In this document: positions 36,101-44,681 of the stretch, in pieces | How the letters are laid out: each line of letters opens with the position of its first letter | Numbering within the stretch: position 1 is the first letter of the stretch | DNA from: Henricia sp. BOLD:AAB3569 | Lineage: Eukaryota; Echinodermata; Asteroidea; Spinulosida; Echinasteridae | DNA length: 64,000 bases | Reading direction: 5' to 3' | Assembly: GCA_037783545.1 (NCBI GenBank) | Contig: JBBELK010000109.1 | Location: 682,001-746,000 of the forward strand | Made by a program: the position numbers and the translations under genes | The notes under the pieces: model-generated | The model's input: the letters and a program-made list of their open reading frames with translations, nothing else | Databases searched by the model: none | Told to the model about the DNA's origin: nothing

Positions 36101-37525
36101 GTGTAGGGAACACTTTAAAAATGTTGTACATACTCAACATTTTCAGATGCATTGTTCACGGCTCACCATGAGCCGTAAACTCAAAAGAACTCTTGAATTT
36201 GGAAGATCCGGGTATCGATCCCGGTACTTCTCGCATGCTAAGCGAGCGCTCTACCACTTGAGCTAATCCCCCGCTGTTGTTGAGTGTTGGGCATACTTTA
36301 AAAATGTTGTACATACTCAACATTTTCAGATGCATTGTTCACGGCTCACCATGAGCCGTAAACTCAAAAGAACTCTTGAATTTGGAAGATCCGGGTATCG
36401 ATCCCGGTACTTCTCGCATGCTAAGCGAGCGGTCAACCACTTGAGCTAATCCCCCGATGTTGTTGAGTGTAGGGCACACTTTAAAAATGTTGTACATACT
36501 GAACATTTTCAGATGAATTTGGAAGATCCAAATGTTGTACATACTGAACATTTTCAGATGAATTGTTCACGGCTCACCATGAGCCGTAAACTCAAAAGAA
36601 CTCTCGAATTTGGACGATCCGGGTATCGATCCCGGTACTTCTCGCATGCAAAGCGAGCGCTCTACCACTTGAGCTAATCCCCCGCTGTTGTTGAGTGTTG
36701 GGCACACTTTAAAAATGTTGTACATACTAATAATTTTCAGATGAATTGTTCACGGCTCACCATGAGCCGTAAACTCAAAAGAACTCTTGAATTTAGAAGA
36801 TCCGGGTATCGATCCCGGTACTTCTCGCATGCAACGCGAGCGCTCTACCACTTGAGCTAATCCCCCGCTGTTGTTGAGTGTTGGGCACACTTTACAAATT
36901 TTGTACATGTTGAACATTTTCAGATGAATTGTTCACGGCTCACCATGAGCCGTAAACCCAAAAGAACTCTTGAATTTGGAAGATCCGGGTATCGATCCCG
37001 GTACTTCTCGCATGCTAAGCGAGCGCTCTACCACTTGAGCTAATCCCCCGCTGTTGTTGAGTGTAGGGAACACTTTAAAAATGTTGTACATACTCAACAT
37101 TTTCAGATGAATTGTTCACGGCTCACCATGAGCCGTAAACCCAAAAGAACTCTTGAATTTGGAAGATCCGGGTATCGATCCCGGTACTTCTCGCATGCTA
37201 AGCGAGCGCTCTACCACTTGAGCTAATCCCCCGCTGTTGTTGACTGTTGGGCACACTTTAAAAATGTTGTACATACTCAACATTTTCAGATGCATTGTTC
37301 ACGGCTCACCATGAGCCGTAAACTCAAAAGAACTCTTGAATTTGGAAGATCCGGGTATCGATCCCGTTACTTCTCGCATGCTAAGCGAGCGCTCTACCAC
37401 TTGAGCTAATCCCCCGCTGTTGTTGAGTGTTGGGCACACTTTAAAAATGTTGTACATACTGAACATTTTCAGATGCATTGTTCACGGCTCACCATGAGCC
37501 GTAAACTCAAAAGAACTCTTGAATT

Positions 37526-37598
37526 TGGAAGATCCGGGTATTGATCCCGGTACTTCTCGCATGCTAAGCGAGCGCTCTACCACTTGAGCTAATCCCCC
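37526..37598 (-). tRNA. tRNA-Ala(AGC), last copy before the inverted-repeat element
   Basis: Full-length copy with one T-arm change (GGGTATTGATCCC on the plus strand), which makes the B box GATCAATAC. That still fits the loose GWTCRANNC consensus. Its TATA-like block (37623-37628) survives, and the 6.0-kb element starts only 39 bp upstream of the tRNA start, so the insertion replaced the more distal spacer only. Confidence 0.85.
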
Positions 37599-37637
37599 GC
37601 TGTTGTTGAGTGTTGGGCACACTTTAAAAATGTTGTA

Positions 37638-37669
37638 CACAGAAAATAAATACTGAGTCAAGTGACTCA
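37638..37669 (+). repeat. Left terminal inverted repeat
   Basis: Starts CACAGAAAATAAATACTGAG and ends with two overlapping-style motifs, TGAGTCA and TGACTCA. It differs from the right copy at one position (AAGTGACTCA against AACTGACTCA). Confidence 0.9.
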
Positions 37670-37852
37670 CTTTTGGACAATTTCTGTGAGTCTTAATAAA
37701 TTTGACTCGGATTTGGAATATATACATGTTACAAGACTCGTTTAAAATTACAAAGTGAGTCAATATGAGAATGACTCACTATGAATGTTCGTAGTTGACT
37801 CAGATGTTCCTTCAAAATGAGTCTCGTTTGTCTTGTGACTCGGTGCTGAGTC
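37654..37852. promoter_or_regulatory. Left subterminal cluster of TGAGTCA/TGACTCA motifs
   Basis: At least ten exact or one-off copies of the 7-bp dyad occur in 200 bp (for example at 37654, 37663, 37756, 37773, 37796, 37846). Repeated short motifs inside the ends are typical of transposase-binding regions. The same 7-mer is also the binding site of AP-1/bZIP factors, so a captured regulatory role is possible. Confidence 0.55.
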
Positions 37853-37857
37853 AATTT

Positions 37858-37998
37858 CCCGCGCCCGTGCGGACGCATTTGGGAAACCCGTTTGTGCGCC
37901 GCTCGCAGAAACCGTCAGGCGGCCATTGTTTTCTTCGAGCAGCGAGCAGACTTTCTTCGACCAGTTGCAGACTTCGATGCCCTGTTTTCCGATTTCAG
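37858..37998 (+). other. CpG-rich patch with a possible first exon and 5' splice site
   Basis: Following the motif cluster, a GC-rich stretch (CCCGCGCCCGTGCGGACGC, then CGCCGCTCGC) contrasts with AT-rich flanks, and it ends TTTCAG|GTATAG, a plausible 5' splice site at 37998/37999. It contains GGCGGCCATTG, near a YY1-type core. It may be an element promoter and leader exon; there is no transcript evidence. Confidence 0.3.
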
Positions 37999-38338
37999 GT
38001 ATAGTTTCACGCTCAAATGTTACGTTTAGGCCTATATAACGAATCTGATATCTGCTTATGACTCAGTTTCTTTAGTTGGCGTCGGTCGGCAATTTAAGCA
38101 TAAAAAATGTCGTGTCTGGTGTACTTTACGTTACGCTATGCCGGCATTCGTATATACGTTGCTTTTACGTTACGAGGACACGCTTTGTAGTTTACCCATT
38201 TTTTGGGTGCCTACAATTGGCAAATATGTTTTCCTGTAATAAAATCAATTAATCAACATCAATTAATTTTTCGTTTCCTACCATGGACAATTTGTTCCAA
38301 TTTTGAAAATTAGAGTTTCTTAATTCTTTTGTGGTCTT

Positions 38339-38356
38339 GATCGCGCGCGCGCGATC
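38339..38356. repeat. 18-bp perfect palindrome with alternating CG
   Basis: GATCGCGCGCGCGCGATC is fully self-complementary and carries a run of alternating CG, a potential Z-DNA or cruciform site. The surrounding 37999-38800 shows no gene that I recognise: open frames are short and AT-rich. Confidence 0.7.
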
Positions 38357-38805
38357 CAATTGAAAACACGTCATAGCCACGGCTCAATTTTTTAATGAAA
38401 TGCATTTACTATTTATGAATTAACCCTAAAATAACCCCTTGGTCCTATGGAAAATTGTGTGCAAACTGGAGAATTTGGTACGGTAACCGTTAGGGTTAAT
38501 GAATTAGGGACGTCAGCGTTCCATACTAAGCCAAGCTTGGATAATCTCACCACCATTATTTTACTGATGCTCCCAAATTTACACCATGCAAGTCACAAGA
38601 ATAGGCCTATATTTGTAGGATATTCCATTTGTTTGGGCTGCTTGCTTTCAAATAAGAGTGTCCGTGCAAACCTGATACAATTCTCACACAGTCAATAAGC
38701 TGTGTGGGTCAAGTCACTGCAAGGTCAACAGACTTGCATCGTGACCCCTCGCTTGACCTCTCATAAATCTGCTTGGTGGTTTGAGGGCACTGAGCGTTAT
38801 GACTA

Positions 38806-39113
38806 CCCCATAGAAAATTCAGCCGGGATTCCCGGCGGGATCCCGGCGGGATTCTAACTGGGATCCCGGCGGGATCCCGGCGGGATCCCGCCGGGAAAAA
38901 CTTGCGGGAAAATTTGGCGGGATTTACCGGGATCCCGGTTAACCGGGATTCCAGCCGGGATCCCAACCGGGATCCCGGTAAATCCCGCCGGGATCCCGGC
39001 GGGATTGCACCGGGATCCCGGCGGGATTCCACCGGGATCCCGGCGGGATTCCACCAGGTTCCGAGTAAATCTGACCACGATCCCAGCAGGATTCTCCCGG
39101 GATATACCAGTAC
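38806..39113. repeat. GGGATCCC dyad-rich repeat, copy 1
   Basis: Begins CCCATAGAAAATTCAGCC and then alternates GGGATCCC/GGGATTCC with CGGCGGG or CCGCCGGG linkers for about 300 bp, ending near CTCCCGGGATATACC. Nearly every 15-20 bp is a local palindrome. Translated frames on both strands are repeats of GIPPGSRRDPA-type peptides, which follows from the DNA period and is not evidence of a protein. Confidence 0.8.
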
Positions 39114-40499
39114 GTGTAAATAACAAATTAACATGTACATGTCATCTGGGTGAAAAGAATGAGCTATAATTTTAAAAGACAGGCAATTCTTTTGATACAT
39201 ATTTGCCAATTTTAGATCAAATTAAACTTGCGTACAAAACATAAGAACTAGACTAGCTGACTTCCAAGTAATCCAAGTGTTTTCTCACGACGAGTCTTCA
39301 ATTTTCTTTTCCCTCCTCGAGGCTCAAAACTCTTGAGGCTGCATGGAGCAATTTCCTTGGCACACATAATTGTTTACATGTACTGAATTAACCAGAATAT
39401 GTTTTGCCTTAAAAGTTAAAATGACTCATAAAAGTCACATTTTTAGGAAGTTAGTTTATGTAAATGTTAATTTAGATGTAAATCAATTTTTAAGAAAATC
39501 TGAAACAATTTTTGAGCCTCTTTCATTCTACAATAAGTTCTACGGATGTTCTACAATACAAAGCCAATTTTTTGTCAACTTCTCCATTATATTTCCTTTC
39601 TAAGTTCTTATACTAGGCCAACTCCTAAATCTTTTTTGGTTCACATCAAATCTGCAAAAGTGATAATTAGGTAATTTTAAGAGTAAGTTTGATATAGATA
39701 GGCCTATACAATATTTTTGTGCCAGTCCATGCACATACACAAATGCACATACTTTTACTAGTGTACATTGTGTGTGCAAAGGATCGAAACAAGCCACTGA
39801 TTTTGCAAATTTGCTACACAAGAAACAAAGGATTTCCAGGATGCAGTTTGAGCAAACAGCCACAAAATTCACTCCATAATTTCAGTTTTGTGCAATTATC
39901 ACAAATATTACCTACACATGTAAATACAGTAAGAACATGCCTGTTAAGGATGATTTTCAGATGACAGACTTCAGCCATGCTTCAGCAAAATTTGAATGTC
40001 ACATTTCTAAACCAACATGGAGTACACTAGTCTGGTTCTGGCTGTAAGCATGTATTAAATAGGGCACCAGACATCAATAGACTGGTTCTCAGTCTAAACT
40101 ATACAATAGACTGGTTCTCAGTCTTTTCAAAACTATAACCAGGCCAGGATAACAGGTGTATGAATCACTATGAACATCTTCTAGGTAATATTGCAACTTT
40201 CCCTTAAAGATAGGTGTAAATTTAATCCCTGTGTTACCTAGTGGAGTGGAAAATCCCTCACACAAGATTCCATTGTGTATATAGGGCCCCTTAAACATAG
40301 GCTTAATTCTCCTCTCAGTCGTGAACAAGTTACATGTACATAGCCATGTTTCAGGGGCTATATTAAAAATACTGTACACAATGTAATTTTGTTTAAAAGG
40401 GATTACATGCACCTAAGTTGAAGGAAAAAGTTTCAATTCAATGCAATTTAAGGGGTTACTGTAGAGCATATCTTTTTCGCCACTGCAGTTGCTATGTAA
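39114..40499. other. AT-rich interior of the element, no recognisable gene
   Basis: Short open frames only. The one small structure noticed is a 21-bp direct repeat, CAATAGACTGGTTCTCAGTC, at 40075-40095 and 40104-40124. The palindromic words AGGCCTA and ACATGTAC recur, as they do elsewhere in the element. Confidence 0.6.
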
Positions 40500-40852
40500 G
40501 GAACCGGGATCCCGGTTGGCATCCCGGTATGGAACCGGGATCCCGGTTGGCATCCCGGTAAGGAACCGGGATCCCGGTTGGCATCCCGGTATGGAACCGG
40601 GATCCCGGTTGGCATCCCGGTATGGAACCGGGATCCCGGTTGGCATCCCGGTATGGAACCGGGATCCCGGTTGGCATCCCGGTATGGAACCGGGATCCCG
40701 GTTGGCATCCCGGTATGGAACCGGGATCCCGGTTGGCATCCCGGTATGGAACCGGGATCCCGGTTGGCATCCCGGTATGGAACCGGGATCCCGGTTGGCA
40801 TCCCGGTATGGAACCGGGATCCCGGTTGGCATCCCGGTAAGGAACCGGGATC
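40500..40852. repeat. 31-bp minisatellite, about 11.4 copies
   Basis: Units start at 40500, 40531, 40562, 40593, 40624, 40655, 40686, 40717, 40748, 40779, 40810 and 40841. Each reads GGAACCGGGATCCCGG then TTGGCATCCCGGTAT, with TAA for TAT in a few. Because 31 is not a multiple of three, all frames stay open in long stretches, producing spurious proteins on both strands. Confidence 0.95.
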
Positions 40853-40927
40853 CCGTCGGGATTTCTCAATCCCGGCGGGATCCCGCCGGGATCCCGCCGG
40901 GATCCCGGTCTTATTTTCTATAGGGTA
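40853..40927. repeat. GGGATCCC dyad-rich repeat, copy 2 (opposite orientation)
   Basis: After the minisatellite the DNA switches to CGGCGGGATCCCGCC dyads and ends TTATTTTCTATAGGG. Its reverse complement, CCCTATAGAAAATAAGACC, matches the start of copy 1 at 38806 (CCCATAGAAAATTCAGCC). The minisatellite therefore appears to have expanded inside one copy of the same repeat family. Confidence 0.7.
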
Positions 40928-41373
40928 CAGCATGTTGTAGCATTTGGTTGTAGGCCTATTTCGGCACCATGGAGAGTACAACTTTTACTGATTTTCAACA
41001 TCAGAAGTTTAGAGTATAGTACATGTAGGCCTACGTGCCAAGCTAAAGATATTCGGCCAGGACCGGGAAACAATATTAAGCAGTTATGTTTTCTTATACG
41101 TGATGCTGAGTTTGGTATACATCAGTGACAAAAGGTTGTGCTGTATATTCTGCAGATATTCACGGAGTTTGATCGACTGATGGACAGTAGAGCCATGGAG
41201 CGGTTGATGAGTGGCCGGGCCAAGCTTAATTGCAACAGAAAGACGTACCCCTGACCATTTCAACCGATCGAAACTCTGCGAGTAGAACTAACTGCTGAAA
41301 TGGTATCTACGGGGTAAGTGACTTCATTATACAATGTAGCCTATACATGCAGGAATTCTGTTATTGGTTTATA

Positions 41374-41427
41374 ATGGTATGATTTTTACATGTAAAATTT
41401 TAATTTCACATGTAAAAATCATACCAT
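41374..41427. repeat. Inverted repeat with 20-bp perfect arms
   Basis: Arms ATGGTATGATTTTTACATGT (41374-41393) and its complement (41408-41427) surround a 14-nt AT-rich loop. The right arm is partly repeated again directly after it (41428-41441). Confidence 0.85.
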
Positions 41428-41438
41428 GTAAAAATCAT

Positions 41439-41500
41439 ACCAATTTCAACAGTCGGCTTCAATTACTTAAAAGTACTTGAAGCCGACTGTTGAAATTGGT
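41439..41500. repeat. Long hairpin with 24-bp perfect arms
   Basis: The arm starting ACCAATTTCAACAGTCGGCT (41439-41462) has a perfect complement at 41477-41500. Pairing continues into the centre (TTACTT/AAGTAC with one mismatch), leaving an almost loopless stem near 30 bp. The size resembles a foldback element or a small-RNA precursor; neither is shown. Confidence 0.8.
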
Positions 41501-42693
41501 GTATGAATATGTTCCACCATGGAGCTACTATAATACATGTACTGCCTCTCTACATGTTCTCATACCACCATTACATCATGACAAAGTCATAGGCCTACAT
41601 TTTGTCTAATGTCATTTACATGTATTCGATTTTGTTTAATATAGGAGTGGTTTGACTGATACGGATCATTTGCCGTGCGTCATCTTCTGTTTGGGGAAAG
41701 GCTGGAGGTTATACTTCATCCCGAGAGCAAGGTAATAATGCAGTCATCATTTGTATCGTACCCCAATCACCACAAGCTCCACCAAAATATTATTGTGGAT
41801 TGTCGGGTTTTAAATGACAGTCTCTTTCAGTGTACATATGCAGACGCAAGGTTCATGTTTCATAACAAATAGCATCATGTTTTCCTTGTTTTCATTTAAA
41901 GGAACTGGCAACACCAAGTGGACACACTAAATCATGCATACACTGGAGACTACCCTTTTAGTGTATTGGACCATGGAGGACAGAAACAGACCAAGCTGAT
42001 TTGACTAAACTGCAGAAGGCCAGACCATATGCAGAACAAACGACTTCTCTTCAGCCATGTGCCTCTTGACATCTCCATTAGCGTATACTGCAAGAAATCA
42101 GTGAACACTCTGACTTTCATTCAAAAGGTACAGGATAAAACACCCACTCCACCAAAAGTCTGTGTAACTCTCTGATATGTGCAGACCTAATTTGATGAGA
42201 TTCTTAATGATCAAAACCATTTTAATGCTTTTTATGCATTTGTTGTACATAAGGATCGAGTATCAAGAAAACATGTTTGACGTTTGGATGTTTACAAAAA
42301 TTGAAACGTTGGACCCCAGATCACCTCTTACGCATCTAACTTTGTTTATACAGATATTCTCTCTGAACGAATTTGTAAAGCATTTACTTTATTTTAATGA
42401 AAAACATCAGACTTTGAACTTTAGACATCGACAACCCTGTGAAAAACGTCGTTATGCTGTACAGCTGTTTTTGCGCCTTGTCTATAGACTTGCCCAAGTC
42501 TGACTTTGCGTTTGGTGTGTGATCTGCGGCGGGCAACGCGCCCTCTGGACTAGTGGCATGTCAACTCTCTTTTCTTTTGTCTCTCGGAAGACTTTCCCGA
42601 GATAGAAGACACAAGGCCACCGGGATGGAGGGCAAGTTGTGTGCTGTGCGCCGCAGACTAGAAAGGGGACAGACTTGGACAAATCTATGCCTG

Positions 42694-42745
42694 GAATTAT
42701 TTCGGACCGAAATAATTCGAAATATTAACAGTAATTGTTAATAAA
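42694..42745. other. 25-nt near-loopless palindrome followed by AATAAA
   Basis: GAATTATTTCGG-A-CCGAAATAATTC is a perfect 12-bp inverted repeat with a single-base loop. It is followed by TTAACA/TGTTAA arms and AATAAA at 42740-42745, a possible plus-strand poly(A) signal. The following 42746-43310 shows nothing that I can identify. Confidence 0.5.
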
Positions 42746-43330
42746 ACAGTTGTAAACGTTGGTCCATTGTTTTCCCATTTGAAAGCAAATAACGTTTGTT
42801 TCTAGAAAAACATAAAAACAAACTTTCTATTTTCCAAGGTGCCACACCCAAAACGCACGGCCTGTATACCTTTAAGGCATTTGTCTTAAGGTGTTCTGAG
42901 CTTTTTGGTTCTTTTGGGTTTTTTTTTGCTGACATTTGTCTTGTTAAGAGTGTAAATATATCAGAGCAACAAAGGAAATGCTTAAACATTTGAGAGAGGA
43001 ACTTTTCAGCAGTCAATCGTGACAAAGCTATGTGAATATTTCGATGTCAACTCATAACATTCGTTTGTGAAGAAAATTTGCGTTTCCTCTGATGCTCGGT
43101 ATAATCATACTGACGTTGAGACGATATAGAACATAACTGCATAAATGGTTTGCATAATTAGACGTTTTCCCTTTGAACTGAGGTTTCATAAAATTGTATG
43201 GAAACGCCACGGAGCTCATGTAGTTGAATAAAAAGGCACAAATGGCGAAGTTCGCTATAACTCACTTCATGTCTGTCACTGTGTTTTATTACACGTCTTA
43301 ATTTCTATCTGAGTAATGTGACTCATTTAT

Positions 43331-43590
43331 GATGACTCAGTTAGAAAGTAAAATTGAGTCAATAGACCCACATATAATTCCGAGTCATTTGACTCTTTTT
43401 AAGTGAGTAAAGTGACTCACTTGAGTCCAAAAGTGTGTCACTACACGGACAAAATGATGACTCAGTTAGAAAGTAAAATTGAGTCAATAGACCCATATAT
43501 AATTCCTCGCCGAGTCATTTGACTCGTTTTAAGTGAGTAAATTGACTCACTTGAGTCCAACAGTGTGTCACTACACGGACAAACTGATGA
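43331..43590. repeat. Right subterminal tandem repeat, 2 copies (125-130 bp)
   Basis: Copies start GATGACTCAGTTAGAAAG at 43331 and 43456; a third start is truncated at 43586. The second copy carries an extra CTCGC. Each contains several TGACTCA/TGAGTCA motifs, so duplication has raised the motif density at this end to match the left end. Confidence 0.9.
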
Positions 43591-43600
43591 CTCACCCAAA

Positions 43601-43632
43601 TGAGTCAGTTGACTCAGTATTTATTTTCTGTG
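43601..43632 (-). repeat. Right terminal inverted repeat
   Basis: Reverse complement of the left end with one mismatch, ending CTGTG before TACAT of the resumed array spacer. Confidence 0.9.
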
Positions 43633-43705
43633 TACATACTCAACATTTTCAGATGCATTGTTCACGGCTCACCATGAGCCGTAAACTCAAAAGAACTCTT
43701 GAATT

Positions 43706-43778
43706 TGGAAGATCCGGGTATCGATCCCGGTACTTCTCGCATGCAAAGCGAGCGCTCTACCACTTGAGCTAATCCCCC
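43706..43778 (-). tRNA. tRNA-Ala(TGC), first copy after the inverted-repeat element
   Basis: All cloverleaf positions match the TGC reference. Its downstream trailer, T4 and spacer hairpin are present, and the element's right end lies directly beyond. Its upstream spacer has GTGTTTGGCAC and TTAACAATG, a variant family found repeatedly further right (48895, 50720, 51085, 54365, 56205, 58215, 60045, 61875, 63885). Confidence 0.9.
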
Positions 43779-43888
43779 GCTGTTGTTGAGTGTTTGGCAC
43801 ACTTTAACAATGTTGTACACACTGAACATTTTCAGATGAATTGTTCACGGCTCACCATGAGCCGTAAACTCAAAAGAACTCTTGAATT

Positions 43889-43961
43889 TGGAAGATCCGG
43901 GTATCGATCCCGGTACTTCTCGCATGCTAAGCGAGCGCTCTACCACTTGAGCTAATCCCCC
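43889..43961 (-). tRNA. tRNA-Ala(AGC)
   Basis: Perfect match to the AGC reference over all 73 positions. The upstream spacer carries GTAGGGAACATTTT, a form shared with 45707. Confidence 0.92.
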
Positions 43962-44620
43962 GCTGTTGTTGAGTGTAGGGAACATTTTAAAAATGTTGTA
44001 CATACTCAACATTTTCAGATGCATTGTTCACGGCTCACCATGACCCGTAAACTCAAAAGAACTCTTGAATTTGGAAGATCCGGGTATCGATCCCGGTACT
44101 TCTCGCATGCTAAGCGAGCGCTCTACCACTTGAGCTAATCCCCCGCTGTTGTTGAGTGTTGGGCACACTTTAAAAATGTTGTACATACTGAACATTTTCA
44201 GATGCATTGTTCACGGCTCACCATGAGCCGTAAACTCAAAAGAACTCTTGAAATTGGAAGATCCGGGTATTGATCCCGGTACTTCTCGCATGCTAAGCGA
44301 GCGCTCTACCACTTGAGCTAATCCCCCGCTGTTGTTGAGTGTTGGGCACACTTTAAAAATGTTGTACATACTCAACATTTTCAGATGCATTGTTCACGGC
44401 TCACCATGAGCCGTAAACTCAGAAGAACTCTTGAATTTGGAAGATCCCGGTATCGATCCCGGTATCTCTCGCATGCAAAGCGAGCGCTCTACCACTTGAG
44501 CTAATCCCCCGCTGTTGTTGAGTGTTGGGCACACTTTAAAAATGTTGTACATACTGAACATTTTCAGATGAATTGTTCACGGCTCACCATGAGCCGTAAA
44601 CTCAAAAGAACTCTTAAATT

Positions 44621-44681
44621 TGGAAGATCCGGGTACTTCTCGCATGCAAAGCGAGCGGTCTACCACTTGAGCTAATCCCAG
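44621..44681 (-). pseudogene. tRNA-Ala(TGC) pseudogene lacking the T arm
   Basis: Only 61 bp: 12 bp (ATCGATCCCGGT) are missing between GATCCGGGT and ACTTCTC, bounded by a GGGT/CGGT repeat. The B box is therefore gone. The acceptor 5' end is CTGGGAT, losing pairs 1 and 2, and the D stem has GACC. Copies at 46439-46499 and 51366-51426 are the same allele, so the damaged unit was itself duplicated. Confidence 0.85.

Larger units (their letters stand above)
15047..37637 (-). repeat. tRNA-Ala tandem array, segment 3 (113 complete copies)
   Basis: Gene starts: 15249, 15432, 15615, 15798, 16026, 16209, 16508, 16690, 16989, 17172, 17400, 17583, 17882, 18065, 18364, 18547, 18846, 19029, 19328, 19511, 19739, 19922, 20221, 20404, 20703, 21002, 21185, 21368, 21667, 21850, 22033, 22215, 22397, 22579, 22762, 22990, 23173, 23356, 23539, 23722, 23905, 24088, 24316, 24499, 24682, 24865, 25048, 25231, 25414, 25597, 25780, 25962, 26144, 26372, 26555, 26738, 26921, 27104, 27287, 27470, 27653, 27836, 28064, 28247, 28429, 28612, 28794, 28976, 29159, 29342, 29525, 29753, 29936, 30119, 30302, 30485, 30713, 30896, 31079, 31262, 31445, 31673, 31856, 32039, 32222, 32405, 32633, 32816, 32999, 33182, 33365, 33548, 33731, 33914, 34097, 34325, 34508, 34691, 34874, 35057, 35240, 35423, 35651, 35834, 36017, 36200, 36383, 36611, 36794, 36977, 37160, 37343, 37526. 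The first 18 repeat segment 1 at an offset of 14289. Confidence 0.93.
41156..42127 (+). other. Candidate spliced, probably non-coding transcript (three exon-like blocks)
   Basis: Three blocks are bounded by good splice consensus: 41156-41313 (CTGCAG before, GGG|GTAAGT after), 41645-41731 (TTTAATATAG before, AAG|GTAATA after) and 41902-42127 (TTTCATTTAAAG before, AAAAG|GTACAG after). The first block has a 32-codon open frame that ends in TGA at about 41250; no frame runs through the blocks. A CpG-rich possible first exon lies at 37858 and AATAAA at 42740. The whole model is inference. Confidence 0.25.
37638..43632. mobile_element. 6.0-kb DNA element with terminal inverted repeats, inserted in a tRNA spacer
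   Basis: Both edges cut a spacer cleanly: ATGTTGTA before and TACATACTCAAC after restore the normal unit. The ends are 32-bp inverted repeats (37638-37669 and 43601-43632; 31 of 32 match) beginning CACAGAAAATAAATAC. The target duplication is TA if the element begins CACAG, or GTAC if it begins ACAG; the sequence cannot separate these. Dense TGAGTCA/TGACTCA motifs lie just inside both ends. I found no transposase, so it is probably non-autonomous or a relic, and the superfamily is unassigned. Base composition and repeats inside are unlike the array. Confidence 0.85.

Noticed and set aside
38447-38698. 83-codon frame in the inverted-repeat element
   Set aside because: No domain, AT-rich composition like its surroundings, and no supporting splice or promoter context.
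40413-40981. Open frames of 120-177 codons on both strands in the minisatellite
   Set aside because: A 31-bp period without stop codons opens all frames at once. The GIPV/RDPG-type peptides are produced by the repeat and appear on both strands.
37638-43632. RAG/Transib-type element because the end begins CACAG
   Set aside because: The heptamer-like CACAGTG is not present (CACAGAA here), there is no 5-bp target duplication and no RAG1-like sequence was seen.
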